From contig OX442314.1 in NCBI GenBank assembly GCA_949358305.1, forward strand, positions 28,009,118 to 28,073,117: DNA of 64,000 nucleotides, given 5' to 3'. Each line of letters begins with the position of its first letter. Positions within the stretch are counted from its first letter, which is position 1. The notes below the pieces were generated by a model that had not been told where the DNA came from, ran no database searches, and saw only the letters and a program-made list of their open reading frames with translations. The position numbers and the translations under genes were made by a program. Origin of the DNA: Strigamia acuminata. Its lineage: Eukaryota > Arthropoda > Chilopoda > Geophilomorpha > Linotaeniidae. This document shows, piece after piece, positions 43,981 through 53,336 of this stretch.

Positions 43981-45486
43981 TAGAGACCGGATATTTATGC
44001 AAAATAAAATTTGTTTTATGTGCATAAAATATGCACTAAAAATTCCATTTTATGCAAAATAAAAATAAAAATATGCAAAATAAAATATTTTATATGATTG
44101 AAATCAGGTGTTAAATAACAACTTAATACCATTTCCAAGTGTTCATGATGTAAATGAATTATAATTAGTAATTACAATTCATTCTTTTCTATTTTTTTAT
44201 TTGTTTATTTTACACATTTAATGACTTCCCCTGGTTTCTGTTTTTGGCGAAGTCCTGACTTCCGAACGCAAATCATACGTATACAACAATCAGTGTTGTA
44301 TCTAGTTCACTAAATCGCAAACTAGTTCTAGTTCTCGTTCATCACCATTTTCAATTTACTGAACTAGTTCTAGTTCCCGTTCACCCCGAAATCTCAAAGT
44401 GAACTAAGTTCTAGTTCAGTTCTAGTTCAGTTCTAGTTCAGTTCACTTTACAAACTTTTTTTTTGTGAATTCAAATTTTTATTTACACCATTTTATACTG
44501 GAATAAGACATTAATTTACTGTAAAAATTATTAAATTATTAAATTATTAGTGTTTACAGGAAATAAATTCGACCAAAAATGGATATTTTTTTACCATGAA
44601 AACAAGAACATCCCGAATTTTTGAGAAATCGAAAACAACCGAACGTTTTATAGCGAAATGACATGTTTTTATTTAAAAATAAGTTGTTACAATTATAGAA
44701 ATTCTTCGACGAAACATATTTACCAGAAAAATCGATTTTTTTCCGAAATTTTCCGAAATTTTGCTGCAAAAATCAACCTTTTTTGGCAAAAAACAACGTT
44801 AAATCGATGAATTGGGTTCGCAATGAGTGGCAAATTACCACAAATCATTCTAGTACCTGAAAAATCGAACGGAAACACCATTTCTTACCCGGAACAATGA
44901 CAAGTTTTCTTCGGCAAGCCGCACGGTCGCAACAAGCGACACGCGCAAAAGCACCGCCGATACTTAACAGTCGACTTCCCGGCAAGTCAAATGAAAGAAA
45001 CGAACACTTTTCAATGATTCGACTTGTTTAAAACTAAAAACGAATGGAATCATCGTCTGTGATTGGCCGTGACATATAACGTCGGAAGAACGAACTAGTT
45101 AACGAACTAGAACGTAGTTCGCGTCAAAAAAACGAACTTTGTTCGTTTTTTAAGTTTTTTAAAAAAGGTGAACTAGTTCGCGTTCTTAGTTTGCGAACTA
45201 CGAACTAAGTTCGCGAACGCGAACTATTAGTTCTAGTTCGATACAACACTGACAACAATACATGAAACGTACACAAAACGAACGCAATATTTTTCTTAAA
45301 AAAGTCAGAAATTGATACGTACACGTTACGTATCGTAAAAGAGTGACACAAATCGCCATTTTTTTCGGAAAAACGGCAAAATATGCATTTATTTCCGATT
45401 TTCGGAAAATATGCATTTATAGCCGATTTTGGCTTTATATTGAATAAAAATATATTGCATGCATTTATGCATTTATCCGGTCTCTA
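43981..45486. mobile_element. hAT-3, nested in hAT-1
   Basis: The ends TAGAGACCGGATA and TATCCGGTCTCTA are a perfect 13-bp inverted repeat, flanked by the exact 8-bp duplication TTTATCAG (43973-43980, 45487-45494). The interior is AT-rich without a transposase and carries hAT-2. Confidence 0.92.
44291..45251. mobile_element. hAT-2, nested in hAT-3
   Basis: The ends CAGTGTTGTATC and GATACAACACTG are a perfect 12-bp inverted repeat, flanked by the exact 8-bp duplication ACAACAAT (44283-44290, 45252-45259). Subterminal regions are rich in GAACTAG/CTAGTTC repeats, which may be transposase binding sites. No transposase. Confidence 0.92.
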
Positions 45487-46544
45487 TTTATCAGCCATTT
45501 ATCCATAATAAAATTGAGCACTCAAACTGATATGGATTTGAATTTAGCAGTTGGGTATTGTCTAGATAGAATAGACTCTTCTAGACGACAAGACAAGTGA
45601 CTATTCTAGGGGGAGGGCATCATGTCTATAAGTTAGTTTGATTGTTAAAATTTAAAAAATATTTTTTTTTGTGAGCGACGCCTTGCGCCCCACCAAAAAT
45701 CAGCTCGCGCCTCACCAGTGAGGCGCGCCTCACCATTTGGGAAACGCTGCCCTAAACTATCAGCTGTCAAATTGTTTTTTTTCAGGGTTGCCAACAATTT
45801 ACTGCACAAATGGCGGCAAATTCAAATCTTGCGTAATTTTGAGACACCATTTATATATTTAATTGAACAATGTATACATTTTTTGAGACACCCTGTATTG
45901 TCGGTCAGGTTTTATTTGGGCTACCCGAAAGCATTTGTTTGTCATTTTAAATTTTAGTATTATAAAGAATAACTACATTTAAAATTAAATCTGAATTCCA
46001 GCTTGGCCATTACACTTGCATGCCAGTTGAAAACAAAATTGTTGTATTTGTGATCAACGAAACACGAAAAACTGGAAATCTTAGAAGTGATCTAGATCCG
46101 CACTTATTTCAGGATCTGATCATATGGAGACAAAATAAAGTTTACTTACTGATACATTCTCATCACAATACTGTATGAGTGAATAATCTAAAAATATGCA
46201 AAAAATGTTTATCTTGTTATAAATTAACACTGTAGTGGATGACAGAATCAGTCAACATTTTGGCAAATTCGTTCGGATCACATGGATCCAGTAATACTAG
46301 TATGTTAAAACAAAAACAAAACCTGTGATGACGATAAACAGTTTCACAAATACTTTAAACTAAAAATATATTATTTTTATTTCTAACAAGATTATATCAT
46401 TCAGTATATTTGGTCTTCATACTTTTAGTATATTAAAAATAAAATCACTGAAACTTTATTTTTTATATCATAGAGTTCATTCTTATTTGCATTGGAATAC
46501 CAATTTGAGGAACACATTTTTTTAAAAACAAACTTAGCCATTAA

Positions 46545-46728
46545 TGGAGTGTCTGTACTCCATTCTGTAATTGTCATTTCCTGTTGATTTGTGACGCTAC
46601 CTTTGCGCAGCGCCACCTGTGTTAACTTTTGACTTAATAAACATACTTATGCAAATATGGCCGCTTGACACGCATCTTCCTTGCTTCATCCAACAATCAT
46701 TATCACCATCACGAATAAGAACACAACA
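46545..46728 (+). repeat. 5' LTR of element D (184 bp)
   Basis: Starts TGGAGTGTCTG, ends ACACAACA, with AATAAACA as a polyadenylation signal. It differs from the 3' LTR only at GTGACGC versus GTGATGC. Confidence 0.95.
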
Positions 46729-46730
46729 AT

Positions 46731-46744
46731 TGGCGACGAGATGG
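46731..46744 (+). promoter_or_regulatory. Primer binding site of element D
   Basis: TGGCGACGAGATGG starts two bases after the LTR. The primer tRNA was not identified. Confidence 0.7.
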
Positions 46745-46914
46745 TAATACAAGAATCCACATTCTTTATTGTGAACTTTTTCGTGCAAAATTAGCGACTT
46801 TTTCGAACCTTTGCTGACCACGCTGACCACGCGGACTTCGCGGACCCGAAAGTAGGCCTAGTTCCTCCGTTTTGTCTTTTTGTTGCGCTTCCTTCAACTT
46901 TGTTGCTTTCCACG

Positions 46915-48543
46915 ATGCCAAACGTCGGCACACCGGATAAGTACGATCCCAACGACGACTGGGAGACGTATATTTCGCAGATGAAATGCGTCTTCGCAGT
47001 AAACAAAGTGGACGCCGACGCGGACAAAGTCAATTTCCTGCTCGCCTGCGTAGGAATGGCGACGTTCAAACGGATCACGGATCTAGCCAGACCAAAGGAT
47101 CCGACCACGATGAAGTACGACGAGGTGGTCGCCCTAATGCAGAAGCACCAGAAACCAAAGCCGCTCGCGCAAAGTGCAGTTATGCGCTTCCGTTCCCGCA
47201 CTCGTGCGCCCAACGAGTTGGTGGGTGATTTCGCCGTGGAGTTGCAGGTGCTGACACGATACTGTGAATTCGGAGACAAGCTGGACGACGAGCTGCGAAA
47301 CCAATTTATTTGGGGCCTCAACTTGCGAAACGTGCAGGAAACGCTCGTTTTGAAGAAGGACATGACGTTCGCCGAAGCCCTCGACGCAGCGTCAGCAGCG
47401 GAGTTGGCCAGTTCCGACCTTGCAAGCTTTGCAAGACCCACAACAACAGTACATCAGGTCAGCAATTCCAATAATAACTTCGCCGCCAAGGCGAAATTTA
47501 ATTCGAAGCGACAGACGGGTGGAAAACGCTTTCCGAAGAGCTCCGCCACGTCGCACGGCAAGCAGACTCCAGCCAAACACGCGTGGGACCCCAACAGCTG
47601 TCCATCGTATGGGGGAACGGATCACCGACGATCCGACTGTAAGTGGCGGCACGCCAAGTGCCACAACTGCGGCCTCGACGGACATCTCAAGACGGTATGC
47701 AGAAAAGCGACGACGACTTCGATGCCAAATCACGCGATCGAACCAATGCCGCGACAGCTCACCTTCTACGCGATTGAGCCAACTACCAACGTGTCCACGC
47801 CGACTGTGAATGCTGTCAACATACGCCACACCAAGCCGCTAGTTTTGGAACTTTTGATTGCAAACACCAAACTTGGAATGCAAATCGACACCGGCGCTGG
47901 CGCAACGTTTATTTCTCGCAAACTGTATAATCGATATTTCAAAGAATTTCCATTACAGCCATTACACATCCAGATGTCATCGTACGACGGGCACGTCCTG
48001 CCCGTGGACGGCGTGTGCGAGGTTCCAGTTTACTACAACGAGAAACCTTATTGCTTGTCGCTCTGCATCGCCTCGAAAGGCGCCGTTCCGCTGTTAGGCC
48101 GCGACTGGCTCGATGCGTTTGGCCTGCTGGAATCCACCAAGGAACACATGGGTGCTGTCGTGTACGCCCTCAAGCCCGTTGCAGGTGCTGTGCCCACACC
48201 CATAGCCGCTGATAAGCTACGCAATCGTGCGACACGCGCTCCGCCGCCTGCCAAACCAGTCGCTCCACCGCCACTCGAAATTGCTGCCCCTTCGACGTCA
48301 ACTGCTCCACACGGCTCCGTGAGCGCACAATCGCTGTCATCGCTCAAAACGATCCTCTCAAAGCACAAACACGTGTTCAGGAACGAGATTGGCCGACTTT
48401 CTACGGCCACCGTGAGTATCGACGTTGACCAGAACTTTTCACCGATTTTGAAAGCCTATCCGGTTCCGTTGGCGATTAAGCCCGACCTCGAGCTCGAGTT
48501 GCGTTGTCTGCAGGACCTTGGCATCATTACTCCCGTGGCTTAA
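46915..48543 (+). CDS. gag: Gag-protease part of element D
   Basis: The ATG at 46915 (MPNVGTPDKYDP) opens 542 codons to TAA 48541. Residues about 1-170 form a gag capsid domain. A double zinc knuckle follows (47609-47695): the first has Tyr in place of its second Cys (CPSYGGTDHRRSDC), the second is complete (CHNCGLDGHLKTVC). The protease IDTGAGATFIS is at about residue 324. The frame then runs through a Pro/Ala-rich linker into the start of RT (ending LQDLGIITPVA) before the stop. It is the first half of one polyprotein; no frameshift separates gag and protease. Confidence 0.88.
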   Translation: MPNVGTPDKYDPNDDWETYISQMKCVFAVNKVDADADKVNFLLACVGMATFKRITDLARPKDPTTMKYDEVVALMQKHQKPKPLAQSAVMRFRSRTRAPNELVGDFAVELQVLTRYCEFGDKLDDELRNQFIWGLNLRNVQETLVLKKDMTFAEALDAASAAELASSDLASFARPTTTVHQVSNSNNNFAAKAKFNSKRQTGGKRFPKSSATSHGKQTPAKHAWDPNSCPSYGGTDHRRSDCKWRHAKCHNCGLDGHLKTVCRKATTTSMPNHAIEPMPRQLTFYAIEPTTNVSTPTVNAVNIRHTKPLVLELLIANTKLGMQIDTGAGATFISRKLYNRYFKEFPLQPLHIQMSSYDGHVLPVDGVCEVPVYYNEKPYCLSLCIASKGAVPLLGRDWLDAFGLLESTKEHMGAVVYALKPVAGAVPTPIAADKLRNRATRAPPPAKPVAPPPLEIAAPSTSTAPHGSVSAQSLSSLKTILSKHKHVFRNEIGRLSTATVSIDVDQNFSPILKAYPVPLAIKPDLELELRCLQDLGIITPVA

Positions 48544-51102
48544 TCACGATGGGCGACGCCTATCATGCATGTGCGGAAGACTGACGGGACCATGAAGATC
48601 GCGGGGTGCTACAACCGCACCGTGAATAAAGCTGTGTTGCCTTGTTCGTATCCGCTGCCGTTGTTTGCGGACGTGGCGAATAAATTGTCGGGTGGCGAAA
48701 CTTATTCTACCCTCGACATGAACCACGCCTACAATCAATTGGAGTTGGACGACAAGAGCAAGGACGTTTGCACCATAAATACGCACATCGGACTTTTTCG
48801 CGTTAATCGATTATTTTATGGCATATCCACAGCTCCGGCTCTTTTCCAGCGCACGATGGACGGTTTATTGGCTGATGTGGGGAACACACAACCTTACATC
48901 GACGACTCAGCCGTCACCGGGCCAACCAACGACGTGCACCTGCAAAATCTCGACAACCTCCTTGCTACTTTCGACGCGAACGGACTCACGCTCAACGAAT
49001 CCAAGTGCAAGTTTTTGCAACCATCGGTTGAATTTTTGGGTTTAAGAATTTCGAAGCAAGGGATTTCGCCGATTAATTCCAAATTGGCGCCCCTTCGTAA
49101 CTCCTCGCGTCCGACGGATGTCACTTCGCTAAAATCGTTCATCGGCCTTGTGAACTACTACGGCCGTTTCGTTGCTAATTTATCAACAACTCTTGAACCT
49201 CTTTATAGTCTCACTCGTGACGGCGCCAAATGGACGTGGGACAAGCAGCACGAAGCAGCATGGCAGTGTGTGCGAAATTCGGTGTCAACGGAGTCAGCTC
49301 TCACCCACTACGACCAGAAGAAGCCCGTGTACCTCACGGTCGACGCATCTCCCGTCGGAGTGGGCGCTTTCCTCTCGCACGTCGACAACGCCGGCGTGCA
49401 CCACCCAATCGCCTTCGCATCATCGCTCTTGTCAGCTGCTCAGCGCAACTACGCGCAAATCGAGCGCGAAGGATACGCAATAGTGTATGGAATTCGAAAA
49501 TTCCACCACTATTTGTTTGGACGACGATTTCTGCTTCGAACTGACCACAAGCCGTTGGTCTCCATCTTCGGCGACAAGAAAGGGTGCAACCAAGTCGTGG
49601 CTGCGCGCCTTCATCGCTGGGCCGTCTTCCTGTCGGCGTACGACTACGAAATTTCGCATGTTCCCGCTTCGGATAACGCTATTGCTGACGGACTCTCGAG
49701 AAACCCGCAGCCACTCGTCGACGCGACAGAAGACCTCGAAATCGGCGCAATTGAAATCTTTTCGTCATCGTTACATCAATTTCCAGTCTCGGCGGCTTCT
49801 CTGCAAGCCACTTACGAAAACGATGCATTGTTGCAGACTGTGCTCGAATGCACACGCACAGGATGGCAACAGCATACGCCCGAGACAGCTCCCTTCTACA
49901 AGCATCGTGATTCCTTTTCGGTTTTTAATAATTATTTGTTTTTATTCGACAGACTCGTGGTTCCGGTCGGCCTGCGCGCTGCAATTCTAGCGGAGTTGCA
50001 TGCAGGTCACTACGGCATTGTGCGCACAAAGTCACTTGCGCGCGCCACGGTCTGGTGGCCGGGAATCGACGCCGACGTAGAGCGCACCGTGCGCCTATGT
50101 GATGCTTGCCAACGGGCACTTCCAGATCCTCCACGCACTTCAGACGTTCGCTGGCCAATACCGGACGAGGTGTGGGGCAGGATCCACATCGATTTCGCCG
50201 GACCATTCCACAACAAGATGTTCCTGCTAGCCATCGATGCGAAATCGAAATGGTGCGAGATTCGCGCCATGTCAACAACAACAGCTGCAGCAACCGTCGC
50301 AGTGTTGAAGGAGTGGTTCTGCCAGCACGGCCTGCCGATCCACGTCCACTCGGATAACGGGCCACAATTCACCGCGTCCGAGTTCCAGCAGTTTTTGGCG
50401 GAAAATGGCGTCCGCCACACGTTTTCTCCGCCGTACCACCCAGCAACAAATGGCGCGGTTGAGGGATTCGTCAAGACGTTTAAAAACCAAATGGACAAAT
50501 TAATCAAACTCAATTTTTCGCTTACCGAAGCCCTTTTGCAGTTCCTGTTTTCGTATCGCTCGACGCCACATGCGACACTGCGGAAGTCACCGGCTGAAGT
50601 TTTCACACAGCGCCAGCTGCGCTGTCGACTTCACCTCCTCAATCCTCGCCTGCTCCCGGACATCACAGTTGCGGACACCTCCAGGAACTTTGAGGCAGGG
50701 GATCCAGTTTTCGTGCGCGACTATCGCCACGGCGAGAAGTGGGTTCCGGCAATCATTTTGGAGAAAATTTCGTCCACGACGTACAAGGTGGAAGTCGCTA
50801 CTACGGTAGTGTGGTCTCGCCATATTGACCAGATCCGCAAGCGATTGGTTATTGGCAAGCCAATTCCAATGGGGGAGGAGAACTTCCAAGAACCTCCTTT
50901 TAATTTTCCTGCTTCGTTGACCACGACTCCGCCACCACCGACTCCCGGACCTGCAATCGTGCAACCAAATGTCGCAGCTCACGTCCCACGCTCACCTCCG
51001 CGTCCTCCGACTGCGCCTCCGCCTCCACAGCAACCAGCGCGCAGCCCACGACCAACACGAGCTAGGACCCAGACAAAGTTTTATGGTTTTCCCGATGGGT
51101 AG
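48544..51102 (+). CDS. pol: RT-RNaseH-integrase part of element D, same frame after a UAA
   Basis: The frame continues directly after TAA 48541-48543 with SRWATPIMHVRKTDG, the conserved RT start, where related proteins have an aromatic residue at the stop position. The first ATG is at 48565, too late for a complete RT. Motifs: RT catalytic YIDD (about 48893), RNase H VDAS (49342) and TDHKPL, integrase zinc domain (HAGHYG… CDAC, about 50000-50105), core with SDNGPQF (50351) and the final E after 35 residues, Pro-rich tail; stop TAG 51100-51102. The reading frame is otherwise undamaged. Confidence 0.88.
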   Translation, partial: SRWATPIMHVRKTDGTMKIAGCYNRTVNKAVLPCSYPLPLFADVANKLSGGETYSTLDMNHAYNQLELDDKSKDVCTINTHIGLFRVNRLFYGISTAPALFQRTMDGLLADVGNTQPYIDDSAVTGPTNDVHLQNLDNLLATFDANGLTLNESKCKFLQPSVEFLGLRISKQGISPINSKLAPLRNSSRPTDVTSLKSFIGLVNYYGRFVANLSTTLEPLYSLTRDGAKWTWDKQHEAAWQCVRNSVSTESALTHYDQKKPVYLTVDASPVGVGAFLSHVDNAGVHHPIAFASSLLSAAQRNYAQIEREGYAIVYGIRKFHHYLFGRRFLLRTDHKPLVSIFGDKKGCNQVVAARLHRWAVFLSAYDYEISHVPASDNAIADGLSRNPQPLVDATEDLEIGAIEIFSSSLHQFPVSAASLQATYENDALLQTVLECTRTGWQQHTPETAPFYKHRDSFSVFNNYLFLFDRLVVPVGLRAAILAELHAGHYGIVRTKSLARATVWWPGIDADVERTVRLCDACQRALPDPPRTSDVRWPIPDEVWGRIHIDFAGPFHNKMFLLAIDAKSKWCEIRAMSTTTAAATVAVLKEWFCQHGLPIHVHSDNGPQFTASEFQQFLAENGVRHTFSPPYHPATNGAVEGFVKTFKNQMDKLIKLNFSLTEALLQFLFSYRSTPHATLRKSPAEVFTQRQLRCRLHLLNPRLLPDITVADTSRNFEAGDPVFVRDYRHGEKWVPAIILEKISSTTYKVEVATTVVWSRHIDQIRKRLVIGKPIPMGEENFQEPPFNFPASLTTTPPPPTPGPAIVQPNVAAHVPRSPPRPPTAPPPPQQPARSPRPTRARTQTKFYGFPDG

Positions 51103-51251
51103 AACTTTTGTGTGTAATTGAGTGTCAGTTTTATCATTACTCAGTGTTCAATTGATTGTGTATTCTCGTTTTATTACATTCTTCATTATTACAAGTCGAT
51201 TGACTACAATGTTAAAATTGCTCATCTTCCGCCTCACAATTGAGGGGATGT
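51103..51251 (+). promoter_or_regulatory. 3' untranslated region and polypurine tract of element D
   Basis: Short AT-rich spacer ending in TTGAGGGGATGT just before the 3' LTR. Confidence 0.65.
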
Positions 51252-51435
51252 TGGAGTGTCTGTACTCCATTCTGTAATTGTCATTTCCTGTTGATTTGTG
51301 ATGCTACCTTTGCGCAGCGCCACCTGTGTTAACTTTTGACTTAATAAACATACTTATGCAAATATGGCCGCTTGACACGCATCTTCCTTGCTTCATCCAA
51401 CAATCATTATCACCATCACGAATAAGAACACAACA
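51252..51435 (+). repeat. 3' LTR of element D (184 bp)
   Basis: One substitution relative to the 5' LTR; followed by ATTAA and then the rest of IR-C exon 5. Confidence 0.95.
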
Positions 51436-51553
51436 ATTAATTGCTTAGAACAAATAAAATGTCAATTTGAAATAACTTCGCAAACAACATTATTTTTGAA
51501 AAAAGACAATTTCACTTTACGACAGGTGAATTTGATTTGCTTATAATCTAGTA

Positions 51554-51981
51554 CAGTCGGACCCGAGAAATTTGTAAAAAAAACAACACTGACCAAAAAA
51601 AAATTCAGTTTTATTATGAAAAACATTATTTACTCATACACACAGTGAGTTTGAACTGAAGTTTTGAAAATAATTAATTTTTTTTTTTAAAATTTAACAT
51701 TTAACTAAACTTTTAAACTTATTTAAACATATTTTCCTCTCATTTTCTAAACAAGGACATCAGTTCTGAGTCATGTGATGAATTTTCAAAATTCGATATA
51801 ACGGGCTCATTAGTATTAGTGTTCCTAGAAACTCGTTTGTTTATAACGAATAATTCGTAATATTAAAATTTGTTACCGGTAAATCAAATTTTTAAACATG
51901 ATCTTCTATGCTGACCAACCAAGTAATTCGTTACATCAAAAATTCGTAAAAACGCGGTTCGTTATAAACGAGGTCCGACTG
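51554..51981. mobile_element. Pogo-like element in IR-C intron 5
   Basis: The ends CAGTCGGACCCGAG and CGAGGTCCGACTG are flanked by TA, at the same intron position as 19733-20425 in IR-1. It is shorter because it lacks the MITE and some AT-rich sequence. Confidence 0.7.
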
Positions 51982-52971
51982 TATTGCAAATACCGGTACT
52001 GCATTACCTTTCTGCAATTGTTGCACATTTTTCTACTGAGTAGAAAGAAGCCGAAACAAAAGAAAAAATCAGATTACTTTACAAAGAAGTCCTACAGGAT
52101 GTTCTGAATAAAATGAGTAACGTTTGGTAAACAAAGTTCATTATAAACCATTTTTCACTAAACTGACCAAACTTTAATATTTTTGTAGCTCAATAGTCAT
52201 TTTTACAGACGAGAAAGATGAAAATGTAATAAGAGATCTGAGAAAAAAAGTACATCAAATTTGATTCTAAATCAAAAAGTTATGATATAGACTACAACGG
52301 TGCATTATTTCTATTATTTATTAGACATACGATGTCAACACACTCGGGTTTTTAATCACTCCAGAACGTACGCTCATTTTTGACTTCGTAGTCGTTCCTG
52401 TCGAATCAGTCACACTTGGATTAGTCATGCGACAAGACAGCAACATCAGAGACTATTTGTGGATGACATTTTTCAAACCATTTCCCCCGACTGTTTGGTT
52501 ATGTATTTCAGTTACATGCATGTTTATTGAACTCTCTCTGGCTATGATAAGCAAATACTACAAACACCGAGCTTCAACTTCAGGTAATAACGCTTCAATA
52601 GGATTGTTAATCAATTCTCAGCTCATTTTTTATAATTCCTCAAAGTTTGTACAATTACTGGAACAAGAAACTTCTTTCTTTTGCTAATTCTGGCAAGCTA
52701 CAGTGTGGTATTGTACGCATCACTCACTGTTACAACATCACGGCCTCGATACAACAACATACAAGACGTATTGGAAGACAAAATAAACTTGTATGCGTTT
52801 GGAAGTTATGGTGCTTACACGATCATTAAGGTAATGCAGGAACAAAAATGAAATGACAAATTCTTGCTAGTAATTAAGACATGGCAACATAACATCATGA
52901 GAATAGTCAGATTCTGCTCGACATCAACAAGTCCTGCGATTGAAACGTTTTAGTTTTGCTTAAAAATACTA

Positions 52972-53336
52972 CAGTGCGCGCCAAAAAGATAGGTGCACCC
53001 TATTTTTTCTTCATTTTTCAGCAATGCGCACGTGTTGAGTATTGAAATTTTTAACAAAGGTACAAAATCATAACAAAATAACCTGATAAAACAATTGGAG
53101 CGATTGAGAAACAAACAAAAAATTTATTACCAAAAAATAAAAATACTGGTGCGACAACATGATAAGTGCAGTTGGTAACATCAAGGTTGAATTTCGTTTC
53201 ATCAGAAAAAATAATATTCCTCCACTGAGTTGTCCAATCCATATGTTTTTTAGCAAACTCGAGACGTGCATCTTTACGGCATTGTGTTAGTGCTGGTTTA
53301 CGCTTTATTAAAGGCTTTTATTTAACTTGACTTGCA
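52972..53336 (-). mobile_element. Tc1-like transposon remnant
   Basis: The TIR CAGTGCGCGCCAAAAAGATA starts next to TA at 52972. The minus strand (about 53310 to 53050) reads the second half of a Tc1-type transposase: KPALTQCRKDARLEFAKKHM, then W-x-x-IIFSDETKFNLD with the second catalytic Asp. The frame decays toward the TIR. The other half of the element is missing because LTR element E starts at 53337, inside it. Confidence 0.8.

Larger units (their letters stand above)
43807..45749. mobile_element. hAT-1, non-autonomous hAT element
   Basis: The ends CAGGGGTTCCCAAAC and GTTTCCCAAA-type complement (…TTTGGGAAACGCTG) are flanked by the exact 8-bp target duplication CCCTAAAC (43799-43806, 45750-45757). 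No transposase frame. It is inserted in the mariner-like remnant and carries hAT-3. Confidence 0.92.
31077..45849 (-). mobile_element. Mariner-like element remnant hosting element C and hAT-1
   Basis: GGGTGTCCCAAAATTAACGC at 31077 and its degenerate complement ending at 45849 are the TIRs. After removing element C (31278-43673) and hAT-1 (43807-45757), the minus strand shows a decayed DDE transposase: VANMWFQQDGATC-like residues in 43665-43790 and a following VLSRFSDQN-like stretch in 31200-31277. It is related to the element at 27728-28139. Confidence 0.7.
30270..45927. mobile_element. Foldback element remnant in IR-C intron 3, outermost layer of the nest
   Basis: Sequence matching the element of IR-1 intron 3 resumes on both sides of the mariner-like insertion (CTAATCAGTAATA… on the left, TATATTTAATTGAACAATG on the right) and ends at GGGCTACCCG at about 45927. 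The left terminus is eroded. Confidence 0.6.
46545..51435 (+). mobile_element. Complete LTR retrotransposon D (Ty3/gypsy type, 4.9 kb)
   Basis: 184-bp LTRs (46545-46728, 51252-51435) differ at one position; the target duplication is ATTAA (46540-46544, 51436-51440). A single frame holds gag, protease, RT, RNase H and integrase, interrupted by one TAA. It is inserted in exon 5 of IR-C. Its gag, YIDD catalytic box and short LTRs set it apart from A, B, C and E; a Mag-like clade is possible. Confidence 0.95.
29793..52830 (+). pseudogene. IR-C: ionotropic receptor copy split by transposons
   Basis: Exons recognised: 2 (29793-29927), 3 (29987-30129), 4 (46002-46172), 5 (46474-46544 joined to 51441-51525 across element D), 6 (52044-52126), 7 (52190-52249), 8 (52325-52583), 9 (52646-52830). 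Exon 1 is missing and exons 10-11 are not in the window. Exon 7 is 60 nt instead of 61, a one-base loss in a T run that shifts the frame. Exon 5 is interrupted by element D with a 5-bp target duplication, and intron 3 has grown to nearly 16 kb. Exons 4-9 are close to IR-1 in sequence. It is not expected to make a receptor. Confidence 0.88.

Noticed and set aside
43807-45749. Search for a hAT transposase in the three nested hAT elements
   Set aside because: No frame longer than about 90 codons and no transposase motif; all three appear non-autonomous.
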